In this document: positions 22,630 through 35,089 of the stretch, piece by piece
Layout: every line of letters begins with the position of its first letter
Numbering within the stretch: position 1 is the stretch's first letter
DNA from: Congeria kusceri
Taxonomy: Eukaryota > Mollusca > Bivalvia > Myida > Dreissenidae
Assembly: GCA_027627225.1 (NCBI GenBank)
Contig: CM051032.1
Location: 68,421,320 to 68,485,319 of the forward strand
DNA length: 64,000 bases
Direction of reading: 5' to 3'
Position numbers and translations under genes: made by a program
Notes under the pieces: model-generated
What the model was told of the DNA's origin: nothing
Seen by the model: the letters and a program-made list of their open reading frames with translations, nothing else
Databases searched by the model: none

Positions 22630-24690
22630 AGTCCGCAATGCGCAATGCGACAAGTTTGGGTCACATCGTGATACATGCTTACCACGGGTAGAAAAACTGA
22701 GCACAATGTAAATTATCCAATGAAAGCTTTACATTTACCTATCACCCGATTGAATATAAATGTAAAATAAGAGGCCCATCAGCTAAAAAGTATTTACCTT
22801 TACAACAATTTCCAAAATAACACAATACTAACTTTCTTATTTCTGAACGAAAAAAAAATTGAAATAAATTTCAAATCTTATATTTTAACACAATAAGTAT
22901 TATACATACCAATATCTTATAACAATCCAACGTTTTTAACATAAACACGGTTCATGACAAAAACTTACATAACTTCGTTATATAAAATTACGTACAAATG
23001 AGACCTTGCATAATCACTATATTTACCAAATTATGGTGTCTATCGTTACAGCGCCACCAAAATATCTAACTAGTTGTGTGTTCATTTATTGAGTGTCGAG
23101 CCCGTTTAAAGTACACCTCATACGCCGTTACCAAGAATAAGAAACCACAGTTTATAAATCTATCAAATGAGCCGCAATAGGAATGCGTACATTGCATAAT
23201 CACTGCTTCATGAGTATATAATTATCATTATGATTTACCATGCATGTTACCTGCATAGAAATGTTATCATTCTGGGGTAATCAATGTATGTGTACTTTTA
23301 ACTAACCGTTGAACATGTATACTAGAGTGCAATCAACAACAAAAACGTTTATATTGTAACTTAAACATTTAAGCTGAAATTATATAAAAATGTTTCAAAC
23401 TGCGTTCAGCAATATCAGTGCTTTAAATATAAATTTATACATTGGGTTTAAAGGTGTATAATATTATTATTCAGAAATACTGAAATTCTTAATATATATA
23501 TGCAAAAGAAACGTGACACTTTTTAATTCAAACGTTGCCTATGTGTTCTTTACATAAATACAAAAGACAAAGCTTTTTATCGCGATATATCGCAACCAAA
23601 CAGGAAGAAAACGCACGATGGCAAACAAAAGTAGCTCCACAAAACGTATTGACTATAACAGATGGCATTCATAATACAATAACTTTTAACTTACAGCTGT
23701 TCACCATGATGTTAACTTTTATTTTAACACAGTCATTGTTAAGGCGTAATGACATTACACAATAAAAAATAAGCAAAGGGCGATAACTATATAGTGCAAA
23801 GTAAGTAAAGGTCCTTGAACTATATTCGTCCTGTTAATGAGTTATTTCGTCTTTTTTATTGTATTTCATTCAAATTATGCTCAAAATATCTGAGGTAGCT
23901 TTCTTTTAACGCAATTCGTCACTTTTGGAAGTTTCATCAGAAGCTCATCATATACAGCTATAGAGTTACGCTCTGTAAACCAAAACTGAACCAAACTAAA
24001 TTACTTTTCAATCCATTCAATAGGTATGGGGTTATGAGACACATAAGACAATACAAGAGACAATAACTCCGTGAACATTTAAGGCATAGATCATATCTAA
24101 ATGTCTAAACAGTGTCAAAATGTGGTAAAGTTCTACAAAGAAAACTAACGTTACAATAAGGCCAAACACTCCAAAAATAAAGGAATAGATGCGATTCAAG
24201 TGCAGATACAGTGCCATATTAATCACTTGTTATGGAGTTGTGTTTTGCAACAAAACAATTACACAGATGAAATAACTCCATTAACATTGAGAACGCACCG
24301 ATAGTTATGGTACTTGTTCTCTGCAAGTTGGCTGCTGACAGTTTTTATATATGTATATGTACCTATGAAAATAGCAAAATACCTTTGAAATAGCGTTTAG
24401 AGTTTATTCCCATGCTCAGAGTTCTCGGTAACGCGTCATTCGGCGTATTTGGAGGCGAACTTTTCCGAAAAGAACGCCATAAAATCCAGGGTTAGATTCT
24501 AGGACGCGTAAATATCCGGTTGCGTACGCATGTTTTTCCAATACACTAAATGCTCGCTCATGCCGATTAACCTTGCTATCAACACCTTCCGTAGTTTGGC
24601 TACTGCTGCAGTATGTCAATTATCGATAAAATATTTCCGTAGTTTTTCACAGTGTGAGCGACAGCATCACAGTCATGGCTCGTTTTAATT
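22630..24690. other. No gene recognised
   Basis: AT-rich sequence; short open frames at 23535-23765 and 24032-24226 have no recognisable motif. No repeats identified. Confidence 0.5.
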
Positions 24691-24881
24691 AATTGAGGGG
24701 CACAGTAAAGGGGGTATTGTTTGTAAAAAGTTCAATTGAGGGGCACAGTAAAGGGGGTATTGTTTGTAACGAGTTCAATTGAGGGGCACAGTAAAGGGGG
24801 TATTGTTTGTAACAAGTTCAATTGAGGGGCACAGTAAAGGGGGTATTGTTTGTAACAAGTTCAATTGAGGGGCACAGTAAA
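24691..24881. repeat. 43-bp minisatellite, interrupted by a LINE
   Basis: AATTGAGGGGCACAGTAAAG units start at 24691, 24734, 24777, 24820 and 24863, exactly 43 bp apart. The fifth copy is broken after CACAGTAAA; its remainder (AGTAAAGGGGGTATTGTTTG) resumes at 27239. Confidence 0.95.
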
Positions 24882-24946
24882 ACTCAAATAATTTCTGGAA
24901 ACACATTAGAAAATTTACTAACAAAACTAATGAGATTTCATCGGAT

Positions 24947-25978
24947 GTGTCTTTACATTACTTCGTGAACCATTTTAAAAATATTTCTAATTCGATTGAA
25001 ATTTCGGGTTTCAATACTGAAAATGTTAATGAGTTTGATGTAAATATCGATGAATTGGATATGGATTTTACGGTCGATGAAGTGGAAAAAACAATACTAT
25101 CTCTCAAGAAAAATAAAAGTGGCGATCTTGATGGAAATGTTTGTGACTTTATTATAGATGCAAAACATTTTATTGCACCTTATCTTGTGGTTATATTTAA
25201 CTACATTTTTACTAATGGTAGCTATCCTGACGCATGGGCCAAGGGTGTTATTGTCCCTATTCACAAAAAGGGCGATACTAAAAATCCTTCGAATTATCGG
25301 GGTATAACTTTAATAAATATTTCAGCTAAATTGTTTTCTCTATTGATCAGAAATCGAATTAATAAATGGTGTGAAAATAACAAACAATTTAATGACTCAC
25401 AATTTGGCTTCAGGGACAATCATAGTACAACGGACTGCATTTTCATCTTACATTTAATTATCCAGAAAGTTTTAGCATCTAATAACAAATTGTTCTGTGC
25501 TTTTATAGATTATGAAAAGGCCTTCGATACTGTAAATCACGATATACTATGGATAAAACTGGTAAAATCAGGCCTGAGCTGTAAGATTATAAACATTATC
25601 AAATCAATCTATTCAAACATAAAAGCATGTGTCCGATCTAGCTCGGACATGAGCTTTTCGGAATTTTTCGACATATCAATTGGCCTAAAACAAGGTGAGC
25701 CACTCTCACCCCTTTTATTTATACTTTTTATTAATGATATCACTGATTATATTGATATTGTAAATCTATCGGACAAAGATATTGAACAGTTGTCATTGTA
25801 TCTTCTGCTATTTGCTGACGACATCGCACTGTTTACCACTAATCCGAAAAGTCTTCAAGCACAACTTAATAGTATATCGCAATACTCTACATCTTGTGGT
25901 TTAAAAATTAATGTTAACAAAACTAAAGTCTGTATTTTGAAAAGCGTAAGAGTCGCCATAATTATCAGTGGATTATAA
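24947..25978 (+). CDS. LINE reverse transcriptase (fingers and palm)
   Basis: 343 codons with RT blocks PIHKKGDTKNPSNYRGITL, SQFGFRDNHSTTDCIF, FIDYEKAFDTVNHDI, GLKQGEPLSPLLFILFINDI and the catalytic LLFADDIALF (FADD box). All three catalytic Asp residues are present. Starts at an internal Met; the endonuclease domain that should precede it is missing through 5' truncation. The frame closes at 25978 and resumes in another frame about 30-40 bases later. Confidence 0.9.
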   Translation: MSLHYFVNHFKNISNSIEISGFNTENVNEFDVNIDELDMDFTVDEVEKTILSLKKNKSGDLDGNVCDFIIDAKHFIAPYLVVIFNYIFTNGSYPDAWAKGVIVPIHKKGDTKNPSNYRGITLINISAKLFSLLIRNRINKWCENNKQFNDSQFGFRDNHSTTDCIFILHLIIQKVLASNNKLFCAFIDYEKAFDTVNHDILWIKLVKSGLSCKIINIIKSIYSNIKACVRSSSDMSFSEFFDISIGLKQGEPLSPLLFILFINDITDYIDIVNLSDKDIEQLSLYLLLFADDIALFTTNPKSLQAQLNSISQYSTSCGLKINVNKTKVCILKSVRVAIIISGL

Positions 25979-26016
25979 GTGAACAAATCATCGAAATTGT
26001 TGACAGTTTTTGTTAC

Positions 26017-26973
26017 TTGGGTGTAAAATTATATTATACAGGTAACATGCGATATGCCGTCAAAGCTCTCTCTGATCATGCCCTGAAAGGATACCATAGT
26101 CTTCTTTGTTTATTTAATAATGTTAAAATGGATGTTAAGACTAAATTATATCTATTTGATTGTATGATTTTACCTATTCTACTGTACGGTTCAGAAATAT
26201 GGGGAATATATAACTCTAAAGAAATTGATACCTTACATTTTAAATTTTTGAAAATAATTCTTGGTGTAAAACAATCAACATCAAATATGGCTGTATTAGG
26301 TGAAACTGGCAGATATCCGTTATCAGTGTTGTGTAAAGAAAGAGCTCTTAAATTTTATGTAAAATTAATGAATAATAAAGACTCTATTATGTTTAGAGTG
26401 CTTGTAAATCAACGGAATCTAAATGCCTTTTGCTGGTTTAAAGCATGCAAATCCTACTTTGAAAGTCTGGGAAATGGTGATCTATTTGAAAATCCTAATG
26501 TCAACATTAATTCTGCTACAGTGAAACAACGGATCCGTGACCAGTTCCAACAAACATGGTTCGAATCCTTATCAAATATGCCTAAATTATTTTACTACTG
26601 TAAATTTAAAAGTAATTTTGAATATGAAGACTATTTAGATTATGTATCACATGAAAAATCAAGAATATCCCTTACAAGACTACATCTGAGCTCACATAAT
26701 TTAGAAATTGAAACTGGCAGATATACTAATGTAGATCGAAGTAATAGAGTGTGTAGATTATGTTCAGCAAACACTGTTGAAAGTGAATACCATTTCTTGT
26801 TATGTTGTACTGCTTTTACTAACATTAGGAAAAAATATCTAGTACATACTTCCTGGCCGTCTATAATTATGTTTATTAATTTCATGTCATCGAAGTCTAA
26901 ACGAAAAATCAGACACATTGCTAAATATTGTCATAATGCTATGATTTTACGTGATACATTGCTTGCTGTGTGA
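26017..26973 (+). CDS. LINE reverse transcriptase thumb and C-terminal part
   Basis: Continues the RT after a frameshift; the frame is open upstream of this Met, with VDSFCYLGVKL as the usual post-palm block. It then has MILPILLYGSEIWG and a C-terminal zinc-knuckle-like CRLCSANTVESEYHFLLCC. This Cys/His motif is common at the end of LINE ORF2 proteins. Decayed copy. Confidence 0.88.
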   Translation: MGVKLYYTGNMRYAVKALSDHALKGYHSLLCLFNNVKMDVKTKLYLFDCMILPILLYGSEIWGIYNSKEIDTLHFKFLKIILGVKQSTSNMAVLGETGRYPLSVLCKERALKFYVKLMNNKDSIMFRVLVNQRNLNAFCWFKACKSYFESLGNGDLFENPNVNINSATVKQRIRDQFQQTWFESLSNMPKLFYYCKFKSNFEYEDYLDYVSHEKSRISLTRLHLSSHNLEIETGRYTNVDRSNRVCRLCSANTVESEYHFLLCCTAFTNIRKKYLVHTSWPSIIMFINFMSSKSKRKIRHIAKYCHNAMILRDTLLAV

Positions 26974-27259
26974 AACTCTGAATATATATATTTGATGTAT
27001 ATATTATGTTTTAATACATTTGGCTAAAGGCAATGTATATGCTTATATGCTAATAAATGTTGTTGTTGTTGTTGTTTGTTGTTGTATATATTATATAAAA
27101 AAAAAGTCATGAGATATGTATGTATATGATTGTGTATATATATGATTGTTGTCTGTATGTCTTGGCCATAATCTTATAAATAATTGTAAATGGCCCAAGG
27201 CAATGCTTTTGCCGTTTTTGCCAATAAACGAAACGAAAAGTAAAGGGGGTATTGTTTGT

Positions 27260-28140
27260 AACAAGTTCAATTTCGGTGTTTGTTCTTTGGAACGTGCTAA
27301 CGGTAGACGTCGAGAGTTAAGACACGGTCTTTAAGAAGTGCAGGTTCGCGACTAATTAGGCTAATAATAATTACATCTTATTTGCTGAAATAATAAAACT
27401 GAGATGGAAGGCGTTAATTGGAATGCTCCAATTTCCAATCGTTTAATTAAACAGATATTGTCAGTTTATATTCAGAATTTGTTTCGTCAGGAAGTTTGTT
27501 TAATTACAGTATATTTTACAGTATATGTTTATAGTGTTTATTTGTGCTTATATTTGTGATAAAGTTATTGCTTTTGCAAAGTGTAGTGAAAAAATGCAGC
27601 AACGGACGTTGCAACAGTTCGGACTCGGAGTTATTAAGTTCTGTGAAATGAAAAAGAGGCGCAAGTGAACAATATTATTGTGAAAGTGGAAATGACAAAA
27701 AAAACTGTGTTATATTTGCCGAAATCGACTTTGAAAGAAATGGAAATGTTTGTTTGTAAAAAAAAAAATTAACACTGAAATGGTTTTATTATGATCTCCA
27801 AATTTTAATGTCATATATTTATGTGTATTTATAAATCACGGTTGTGTGTAGTATATAGGATTGTGTGCGGTGAAATGTGTAGATGGCCATGCTGATGAGA
27901 TGTTGATGTATCATTTTATTGAAATTGATGTCTAATATGTATATTTATGTATTTGTGAAAATGTTGTATGGTATATGAAATAAAAATAAAAATAATTGCG
28001 CTGAAAACGGTGTTTGTAATAGTAATTATTATAACAAAATATTGTTTAAATATGGTTTATTCAATATACATTAGACACACACAAAAATACGAAGATAATC
28101 AAATAATGATCTGGAACGCTTAATTATGGTGGGACTCCTA
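27260..28140. other. No gene recognised
   Basis: Unique-looking AT-rich sequence after the 43-bp array remnant. No open frame with recognisable content. Confidence 0.5.
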
Positions 28141-28145
28141 CTAAG

Positions 28146-28210
28146 GTACGCCTTTTGGCATTGTTGCTTCAATGTATGAAACATCAAAGCAACAATGCCA
28201 AAAGGCGTAC
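28146..28210. repeat. Perfect 24-bp hairpin
   Basis: GTACGCCTTTTGGCATTGTT plus GCTT (28146-28169) is exactly complementary to 28187-28210, with a 17-nt loop. Could be a small foldback element or a small-RNA precursor; nothing in the flanks decides. Confidence 0.9.
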
Positions 28211-28619
28211 ATTTGTATAACAATGCATACATGCATATCGGTAAAATATCATACAAAAGCATGCTTATAAGCACCGTACGTGTGTAATATAAATACGCCA
28301 GTTTGTAAAATAAAACAATGCAAAGCATATAACACACTATCTACAAAAACAGCGCTACTGGGTATTTGCAATACACGAAACAATGTTTTATAGTTGTGAT
28401 AACTAAAACGTTATTATCATTTTAATTTTAACAGTTTAATTACAATTCTTACATGACACGCGCATAAGTTTCTATAGACAAAGAAAAAAATTCACCGTTG
28501 TTTAACTACCAATTAACTACTCGAAAAAATAGTTTTGGAACTGTAAAATATAGTTCGCATTGTAATTGCAGAAAATGTTGTCATGTCATGTTAGAATCGA
28601 AATAATTTTCGCATTTTCG

Positions 28620-28706
28620 TTGTTTATCGGCTTATCAACAACGATTTGTCGTTCTGATGCGGTATATTATTAAACAAATCGTTGTTTATTGGCTGATAAA
28701 CAACTC
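28620..28706. repeat. Imperfect foldback, 28-bp arms
   Basis: TGTTTATCGGCTTATCAACA plus ACGATTTG pairs with CAAATCGTTGTTTATTGGCT plus GATAAACA, about 24 of 28 positions. Loop about 30 nt. A miniature foldback element. Confidence 0.75.
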
Positions 28707-28794
28707 TAAATAGAAAATTATTACTTAAATATATAGCAAACGCCATTACCTTCTAAGTAACTGATGTTATGTTTCCTGTTCAGTTTCAAGTTAC

Positions 28795-30713
28795 TTAGGC
28801 CACAACAAATTGATCAGTTGTTCTACGGATTTTGTCCAAAAAATCTGGAGCGAGCGAGCGAAAAAAAAAAATCCATTTTCGATAAAATCGGAGGCGAGCG
28901 AAAAGCGCAAAATAAAAAAAATCCCATCTTGCCCATAGTGATTAAAAATTGCTGCCAAACGCCATCATAACTTGATATCTTGTCAATAATTTCCTCTTCA
29001 TCTGCTCTAGTCCATAAATTGTTGTGAAAATCAATATATATGTAATAAACTAAGCAACTAATTTCTCCATTTCTTCTTCGACCATGCCCTGAAAAGGGTT
29101 TTGTGCAACAAGTCTTCAATAGTGATTCTGCTATTAAATTAACACCCGGCAGTAAGTACTAAATAGCCATATCTTAACTATAAGAAAGTAGACCTTATAC
29201 AAGGTAATTGTCATTATCAAAATATATATTTGATACACCAAGTCATTCACTATCAACAGTTTAATAACATGAATATAAAATGTCATACAATAAACACAAA
29301 ACAATTTAGGAATGACTAGTATAAGTTCTGTATCTTTAAATGACACGACGAAACAACTGGACGCCACCATTTTTTAAAAACTTAACCAGGGCTCACACTG
29401 GCTTTTATTTTTCTTAAGCGAGTTTATTAATCGACTCGCAACATCGTTGCGTGTTTCCACTCAGGGAATGGTTATATCTTATTGTTTTAATTGTTATAAA
29501 CTTATACTACACTGTGCTGTATATTAATTGCATTATGGCATTAACAAAAGCATTAGTATATTTCGATTTTTATATTAATATTTTAGTTCATTGCAGTAAA
29601 CTTGGATAATTATTTTTATTTAAACATACACTCTTAAAATATCTACAAGATGTTAACAAAATATATCCAAAAATAAATTGAAATTAATTACTAACATAAT
29701 TAATTGGCTTGCCCTGTTAAATGTACCTTAATATATAAAAGCTGAACAAAATGTACACCAAACAGATACGTTGAATTTATAAAATGGACATGTCAAAACA
29801 ACTTATATGAGTGGATATTAGAAGTAAGAAATCAAGGACAAACCGCTGGTCAAAACTGTCCGAAATGTAAACATACCCGATAATCAGTCCATTTGACATA
29901 TTCCGGACATCCAATTTCACACATCCTTTATCCACAAGATAATCATTTAATTCACTGTTGCGTCCGATAATATTACGAGAGCTGGTTAGCAGTCATTTTT
30001 TTGGTAATGAATGCTGACAAACAGCTCGTTGTGTTTTCACATCTTTGATAAAACATGATAAGAAATTGCCGAGTCGAAATACACATTGAAGCTGTGCCAG
30101 ACAGGTTATTGGAGAATAAAGGTTTGGGTCATAAATTATGTGCTAAGAACATAAACCAGTCGCCGCAAAGTGCCTTATTCACGTCTATATCAGTATCAAT
30201 CAGTACTATATCAGCTATGACTTGGCAAACTCCTCGCAGCGGTTACCTCCCCTATCGGTTACTGCCATCACAAGTAAAATCCTTCCAGATTTGGAACGAT
30301 TACGTGTTCGTAACTTTTTTAATGCAACTCAGTGCAATTTTCTACATTATTGGACTTTTTAAATATCGTTTGCTGTCAATAATGAAAACAGAAACAGAAA
30401 ATAACTAATTAAAACCATAAATAATATGTAGAAGATTTAAATCGATCATCTTCACGTGGTTTGTTATGACGGCAGGGATTTGATTAGAGCTATGCTCGGA
30501 AGCAGTCAAATCTCTGCGCGCAGGTTGATGATTGGGGGACACCACGAAGTCGGCGTTTAACGTAAAATGATACTCGTTGATGAAAACTTCTTTTACAAAC
30601 ATCGGGTGCGGGGCAAAATTGTAGGTGCGGGCGCAACATTTTTTTTTTGTTGTTTTTCGATTTTAAGGTGCGGCAAATCCGACGAACATCTGATCAATTT
30701 GTTGTGGCCTTAG
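28795..30713. mobile_element. 1.9-kb segment bounded by inverted repeats
   Basis: TTAGGCCACAACAAATTGAT (28795 on) is repeated in inverted form at 30674-30713, with complementarity over about 40 bp (CAG.TGTTC..CGGATTT inward). The interior has small open frames at 30055-30408 (plus) and 30405-30602 (minus) without recognisable domains. Candidate non-autonomous DNA element. Confidence 0.55.
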
Positions 30714-31002
30714 TCCATATTATTTGATTTACGAAATTCCTTACTCCATCCGTCAATATCACTTGGTTTACAGTCATCATTGCCATAATAATTACCGGTT
30801 CAGTGATCATTTTCTAAAAACATTTGATGGCAAACTCAGTCAAAAGATACAAACATCTGTTAACAAGTCCCTTTAACATGCTGCTGGTTTTGGCAAAAAG
30901 CCAAAAGTACACACTGCAACTACAGGCATTGTTTGTCAATGTATGTTTGCGTTCAATTTAACTTATCAGGTCGGGTAGACTTTCTTTATGTACCACAGAT
31001 AC

Positions 31003-31075
31003 ATATATGAGGTGTGTCGTGGGAAAATCGGGCTTAATCGTCCCAGATTAGCCTGTGCAGTCCGCGGGGACTGGG
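31003..31075. repeat. Fragment of palindromic dreissenid-type repeat
   Basis: TGTCGTGGGAAAATCGGGCT then GTCCCAGATTAGCCTGTGCA and GTCCGC match one arm of the complete copy at 62056-62332. Confidence 0.7.
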
Positions 31076-31469
31076 GATGTAGAATTTATTTTAAATTTTA
31101 CATCATCGTGTCGCATGCGTATTTCTAATTTCTTTTTGATGTGCATGGACAACATTCTTAAATTTCAGATCGGTAAACGAATAGACCAGGATAGTTTCAG
31201 TATTATTTTTGTTTGTCCTTTTTGATAATATCTTGTTACCAAGTAAGTCATTTTTCATGTAAGATTAACAGTTTTAAACTTGCTCGTTCCTGTCTAATTT
31301 AAACATACAAGCTCCTTGAGTTTCCGCTGGTGCGTGACAATGGGTACAATGCAACACAATTTTAAGCACACTGTCAGTTAATGTTTGCCTATAATGATCG
31401 TGCATATGTTGCAAACCAAATCATACAAAAGTAGTTAGAAACAAGTAAATCTAATTCCTGTGTAAACAA

Positions 31470-31500
31470 AAGGGCCAGAGTGGCCCTGGTCGCTCACCTG
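31470..31500. repeat. Short hairpin-type dispersed repeat
   Basis: GGGCCAGAGTGGCCCTGG followed by TCGCTCACCTGAGTACA. From memory, this block is common in bivalve intergenic DNA. Confidence 0.4.
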
Positions 31501-31522
31501 AGTACAGGATATTGGTGGGGTA

Positions 31523-34008
31523 GATATATATGGAGGCTATCTTGTGCCAAAAATGTAATGATGTACAAACATGAAATATAAGCGGAATTTTCAGATGTAT
31601 AAAATCCATTCTCTAAAATAAGAAAGTAAATCATCTAAATTCTATTTTCAAACAAGAAAAGTACATTATTGTGAAAACAAATCGAATTCTTGATTATCAA
31701 CTAGATATCTACATAAAACAGCAGTCCTTTACATTTGGAAACATTAAAATCAGTATACAGTTCTTTATTTTGACCACTCGCATTATTACCCTGCACTTCT
31801 ATTTCTTCTCAACGTACTTATGAAAATGTAAAATAACGATTAAGTTTTGGCATCTGACCAACTTACTTTCACACTTCACCGATTGCGATTCGGTAATGAC
31901 AAATCGCGATTCGGAAATGACAAATCGCAAGTTGCAATTTCACTGACTTCCATATAAGGAAATGCTTACGGAGTTTTCCGAAGTATTCTCCCCGCCCCCA
32001 ATTTTCTCCGGTGTTGTTCTGGATTCACCGTATGCAAATTAATCTAATCGATGAAGTTTGGCCATGAAATGGTTTACCAGTACAATCAAGAGCTCCGTCT
32101 ACAAATCGCGCAAGTTAATTTTCAAAGTACTTGCCTGACAGGACAAGTTGGTAGTCAAGCTAATTAATCTAATGAATGAGTCACTAAACACATATTTAGA
32201 GCTACTGTTAATGTACATTGTATATGTGCTTAACTCAATTTCTGTGTAGGGCCCAACATGTGCTAGAAGCAAATCTGTTACTTGATTTTGGTAAATATCA
32301 CAGTGCCAATAACTCCTCTCATCGCTTTTGATCCAATGCATGAACTTTAACAAAAAAGTTCCACAGAAATAAGTATTTGTCTCAACGACTGTTTCTATTT
32401 TTTTTCATGAAATTGGAAATATATTTTAAATTAAGAAAAAAAGTATCCTAAAGTGCCCTATTTTAAAGCCTTTAAGAACATAAATATGATGTTTCTCTAA
32501 TGCAATTGTATTTTGAAAAATAATACAAAGGTATCACTCAGTAATTTCTTCTTGTTAAAATAAAAACAATAAATTGGCATTCTCTATCAAACAAAGATAA
32601 AATAAAGCCTTTGGTTGCATGCCTTATATAACCCAAAAGAACAAGGCTGTACAGAAATCAGTTAATATTTACATAGAAATAATGAAATTCAGAACATGTT
32701 ATTATATTAAGTTCATTATAATAACAATTAAATGTCATTTTTAAGAACCTTGCATAATTATTGCACATGTACAAGTGTATGTTGTTGTTGTTGTTTTTTT
32801 TTCAGGACATACCCAGTTGTGAATCAAAACATTACCATATACTAGTAACTAGCACAAAGATATAAGTAGGCCTACTGCTTTTTGTGAGTGAACATAATGA
32901 CAATGGAAATGGTCGCTTTTATAATTTTTACACATGTCTTTTCTTAAAGCTTAATATAATTAATACATTTGCCATGAACATACATTACCAATTACTTTTG
33001 ATATAAAATATACACACAATAATTTTTTTAACTGATAAACTAAAATATGTCACAATTAGGTTATGTGACAGATTAAAGTACTGTAGTTAATGTCTTCTGT
33101 ATGACAGAAACTCTCAGAACAGCTTTTGCTCACACTCACAGCCGACACAGGCATTTGTGGAATCAAATATCAGCTTTTTTAACAATTGTCAATATGTATA
33201 CGCCGTGGTAGCTGAAATAATTCGCGTTCAGAATAAATCTGAACAGCAAAAACCATCAAAAGACTCTATGGCGGCAATATATATTGACCAACGCCGTGGT
33301 TTCTGCTGAAATATATCTTACATTACCGAGACAGATAGATGGCTTAATAAATTCCATAGATAATACGAACATATATTTATTTCTGGTGTCCGGATTTACA
33401 TACTGTCCGGATGTATTTACGTAACTTTGCTAGAATGTATATTTGACATAAACGGTCTACAGTACTGTAGACCTTCCACTAAATCCGGTAATTTCCGATG
33501 ATGCACGAGCGTTCGATTGGCTCCTCCCACATTCTTATTGACATTTTCCATATATGGGCATGTGCAAAATTCGATACTTGTTTCTTTCGAGTTTTGTAAA
33601 CCGAGAAATGTAAACGGCGACTTTCCATTTGCGTTGTTCCACTGTCACTTTGTCAGATGAACTTTTTCGCATATTCAAAACATTGAATTAAGTAAAGCTA
33701 GATCTTTTTTATGAGAAATTATTCAATAGAATGGATATTATATAGGATTTTGGTTTTCTACCGATTCCTTTTCCATAACATAACATTAGAAATTGCATAA
33801 AACCATGTTGCGATTAACTAACAGCGAAAGAGCGGAATTATATTTCTTAAAATAAAATCGTATTTCTACAATTGCACGTGTAATCTTGAAAACTGCAAAA
33901 TGTTAGTTAATTTTTAACCGCTTTACATTTGTAATTTGTCGATTTGTACAAAATTTTTCTACAAAACACATTTGTACATTTTTGGCACAAGATAGCCTCC
34001 ATAGATAT
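31523..34008. mobile_element. 2.5-kb segment bounded by inverted repeats
   Basis: TGGAGGCTATCTTGTGCCAA plus AAATGTA near 31531 is matched in inverse at 33974-34000, about 35 bp in all, including ATATATCTA/TAGATATAT beyond. No transposase recognised inside; an open frame at 32099-32353 (minus) has no known motif. Candidate non-autonomous element. Confidence 0.55.
33454..33473. repeat. Perfect 20-bp palindrome
   Basis: GGTCTACAGTACTGTAGACC reads identically on both strands, without a loop. Confidence 0.95.
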
Positions 34009-35089
34009 ATTCATAAGTACTGTCCGTCAACATAAAATTTACCGTTGTACTGAAAACTGGCAAAGTGGCAAAAACAATTCATCTCGTTGGCCTCATTACA
34101 AATACTTTAAAATGCTAAATACTGAATGATATTTAAATTGAGAATATTTACCATTCAAACATAAAGCTATGTTTTTAATTTTAGATGTTCCAATCATATT
34201 TAAATGTTAAGCTAGTGTCACGAAGTGACAATTTCGATTCGAGTCCCTGTCTCTGGAATGTTGTAGTAATGACACATATCAGTAAGGATTACACATAAGT
34301 ACGTGCATTACAAATAATTAAACCTCATGCATGCTTCAAGTTTAATACATTGATTAACAGTTCTTAAAATAACCACGATGTCTATAAAATCGCGAAGGAT
34401 GTACACATTGTATGTGTCATATTTTTAGTCAGTCTAGATCTTGTTTAAACACCATTTATTTTACCTCTAAACGCGAAAGCAGTTACGCGGTATCGGACCA
34501 TATTGGATTTATTTACGGCAGTTGTGGTGATAAGAGAATCATTAATTAGCATGAACAAAAATCATGATCAGATCCACTGCCGATTCACAAAATGCGGATC
34601 ACGATACAGCGGAGTTGTAATAAATTGCTCAGATATTGGTTTTTTTATCCTTCATCTAGGAATAAGTATTGAAAAAGCTGTCGGACGGTCGGACCGATTC
34701 TTGGTAATTAAATGTCGGACCCACTCAAAATTTGCCGATCATGTCCGTCGGACCGACGGTTGTCGGGAAGTCCGATTTAAATATTAATTAAAAATGAAGA
34801 CGTTGAAAGATCATATAAACCTTTGTTTAAATAAATAGTGTATACATTTCCTTGATGATTTTCTATTGCTTCTGTTATATTTATCACAGCTTCTTGAGAT
34901 TGTTTTATTATAATTTGGTTCTCAAACGTATGAAATGGTTTGAGAAGATAGAATTAGATGTAGTTATTAAAAATGAAGATATGTACACTTTCTTGAGTGT
35001 TGTTCCAAATTGCACATCATTTTAAAATTTAGCATTAAAATAAACAAGCGTGGTTATCAATTCCAAAGATATTGACAACATCGTCGAAT

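Larger units (their letters stand above)
24882..27238 (+). mobile_element. 5'-truncated non-LTR retrotransposon (LINE) inserted in the 43-bp array
   Basis: Carries a reverse transcriptase but no apurinic endonuclease. AGTAAA flanks both ends (24876-24881 and 27239-27244), a probable target-site duplication within a minisatellite unit. The 3' end has two related untranslated segments, each with (A/G)GGCAATG and CTAATAAA or CCAATAAA, separated by a TTG-rich microsatellite at 27057-27085. CR1/L2/jockey-like by the RT sequence, clade not resolved. Confidence 0.9.

Noticed and set aside
24691..24881. Regular repeats resembling a CRISPR array
   Set aside because: Units are contiguous, with no unique spacers; it is a minisatellite. 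The same applies to the 45-, 47- and 51-bp arrays, and the genome is eukaryotic.
28764..28970. Plus-strand frame of 68 codons with a charged C-terminal half
   Set aside because: It overlaps the inverted repeat end at 28795 and an A-rich low-complexity tract; no domain.
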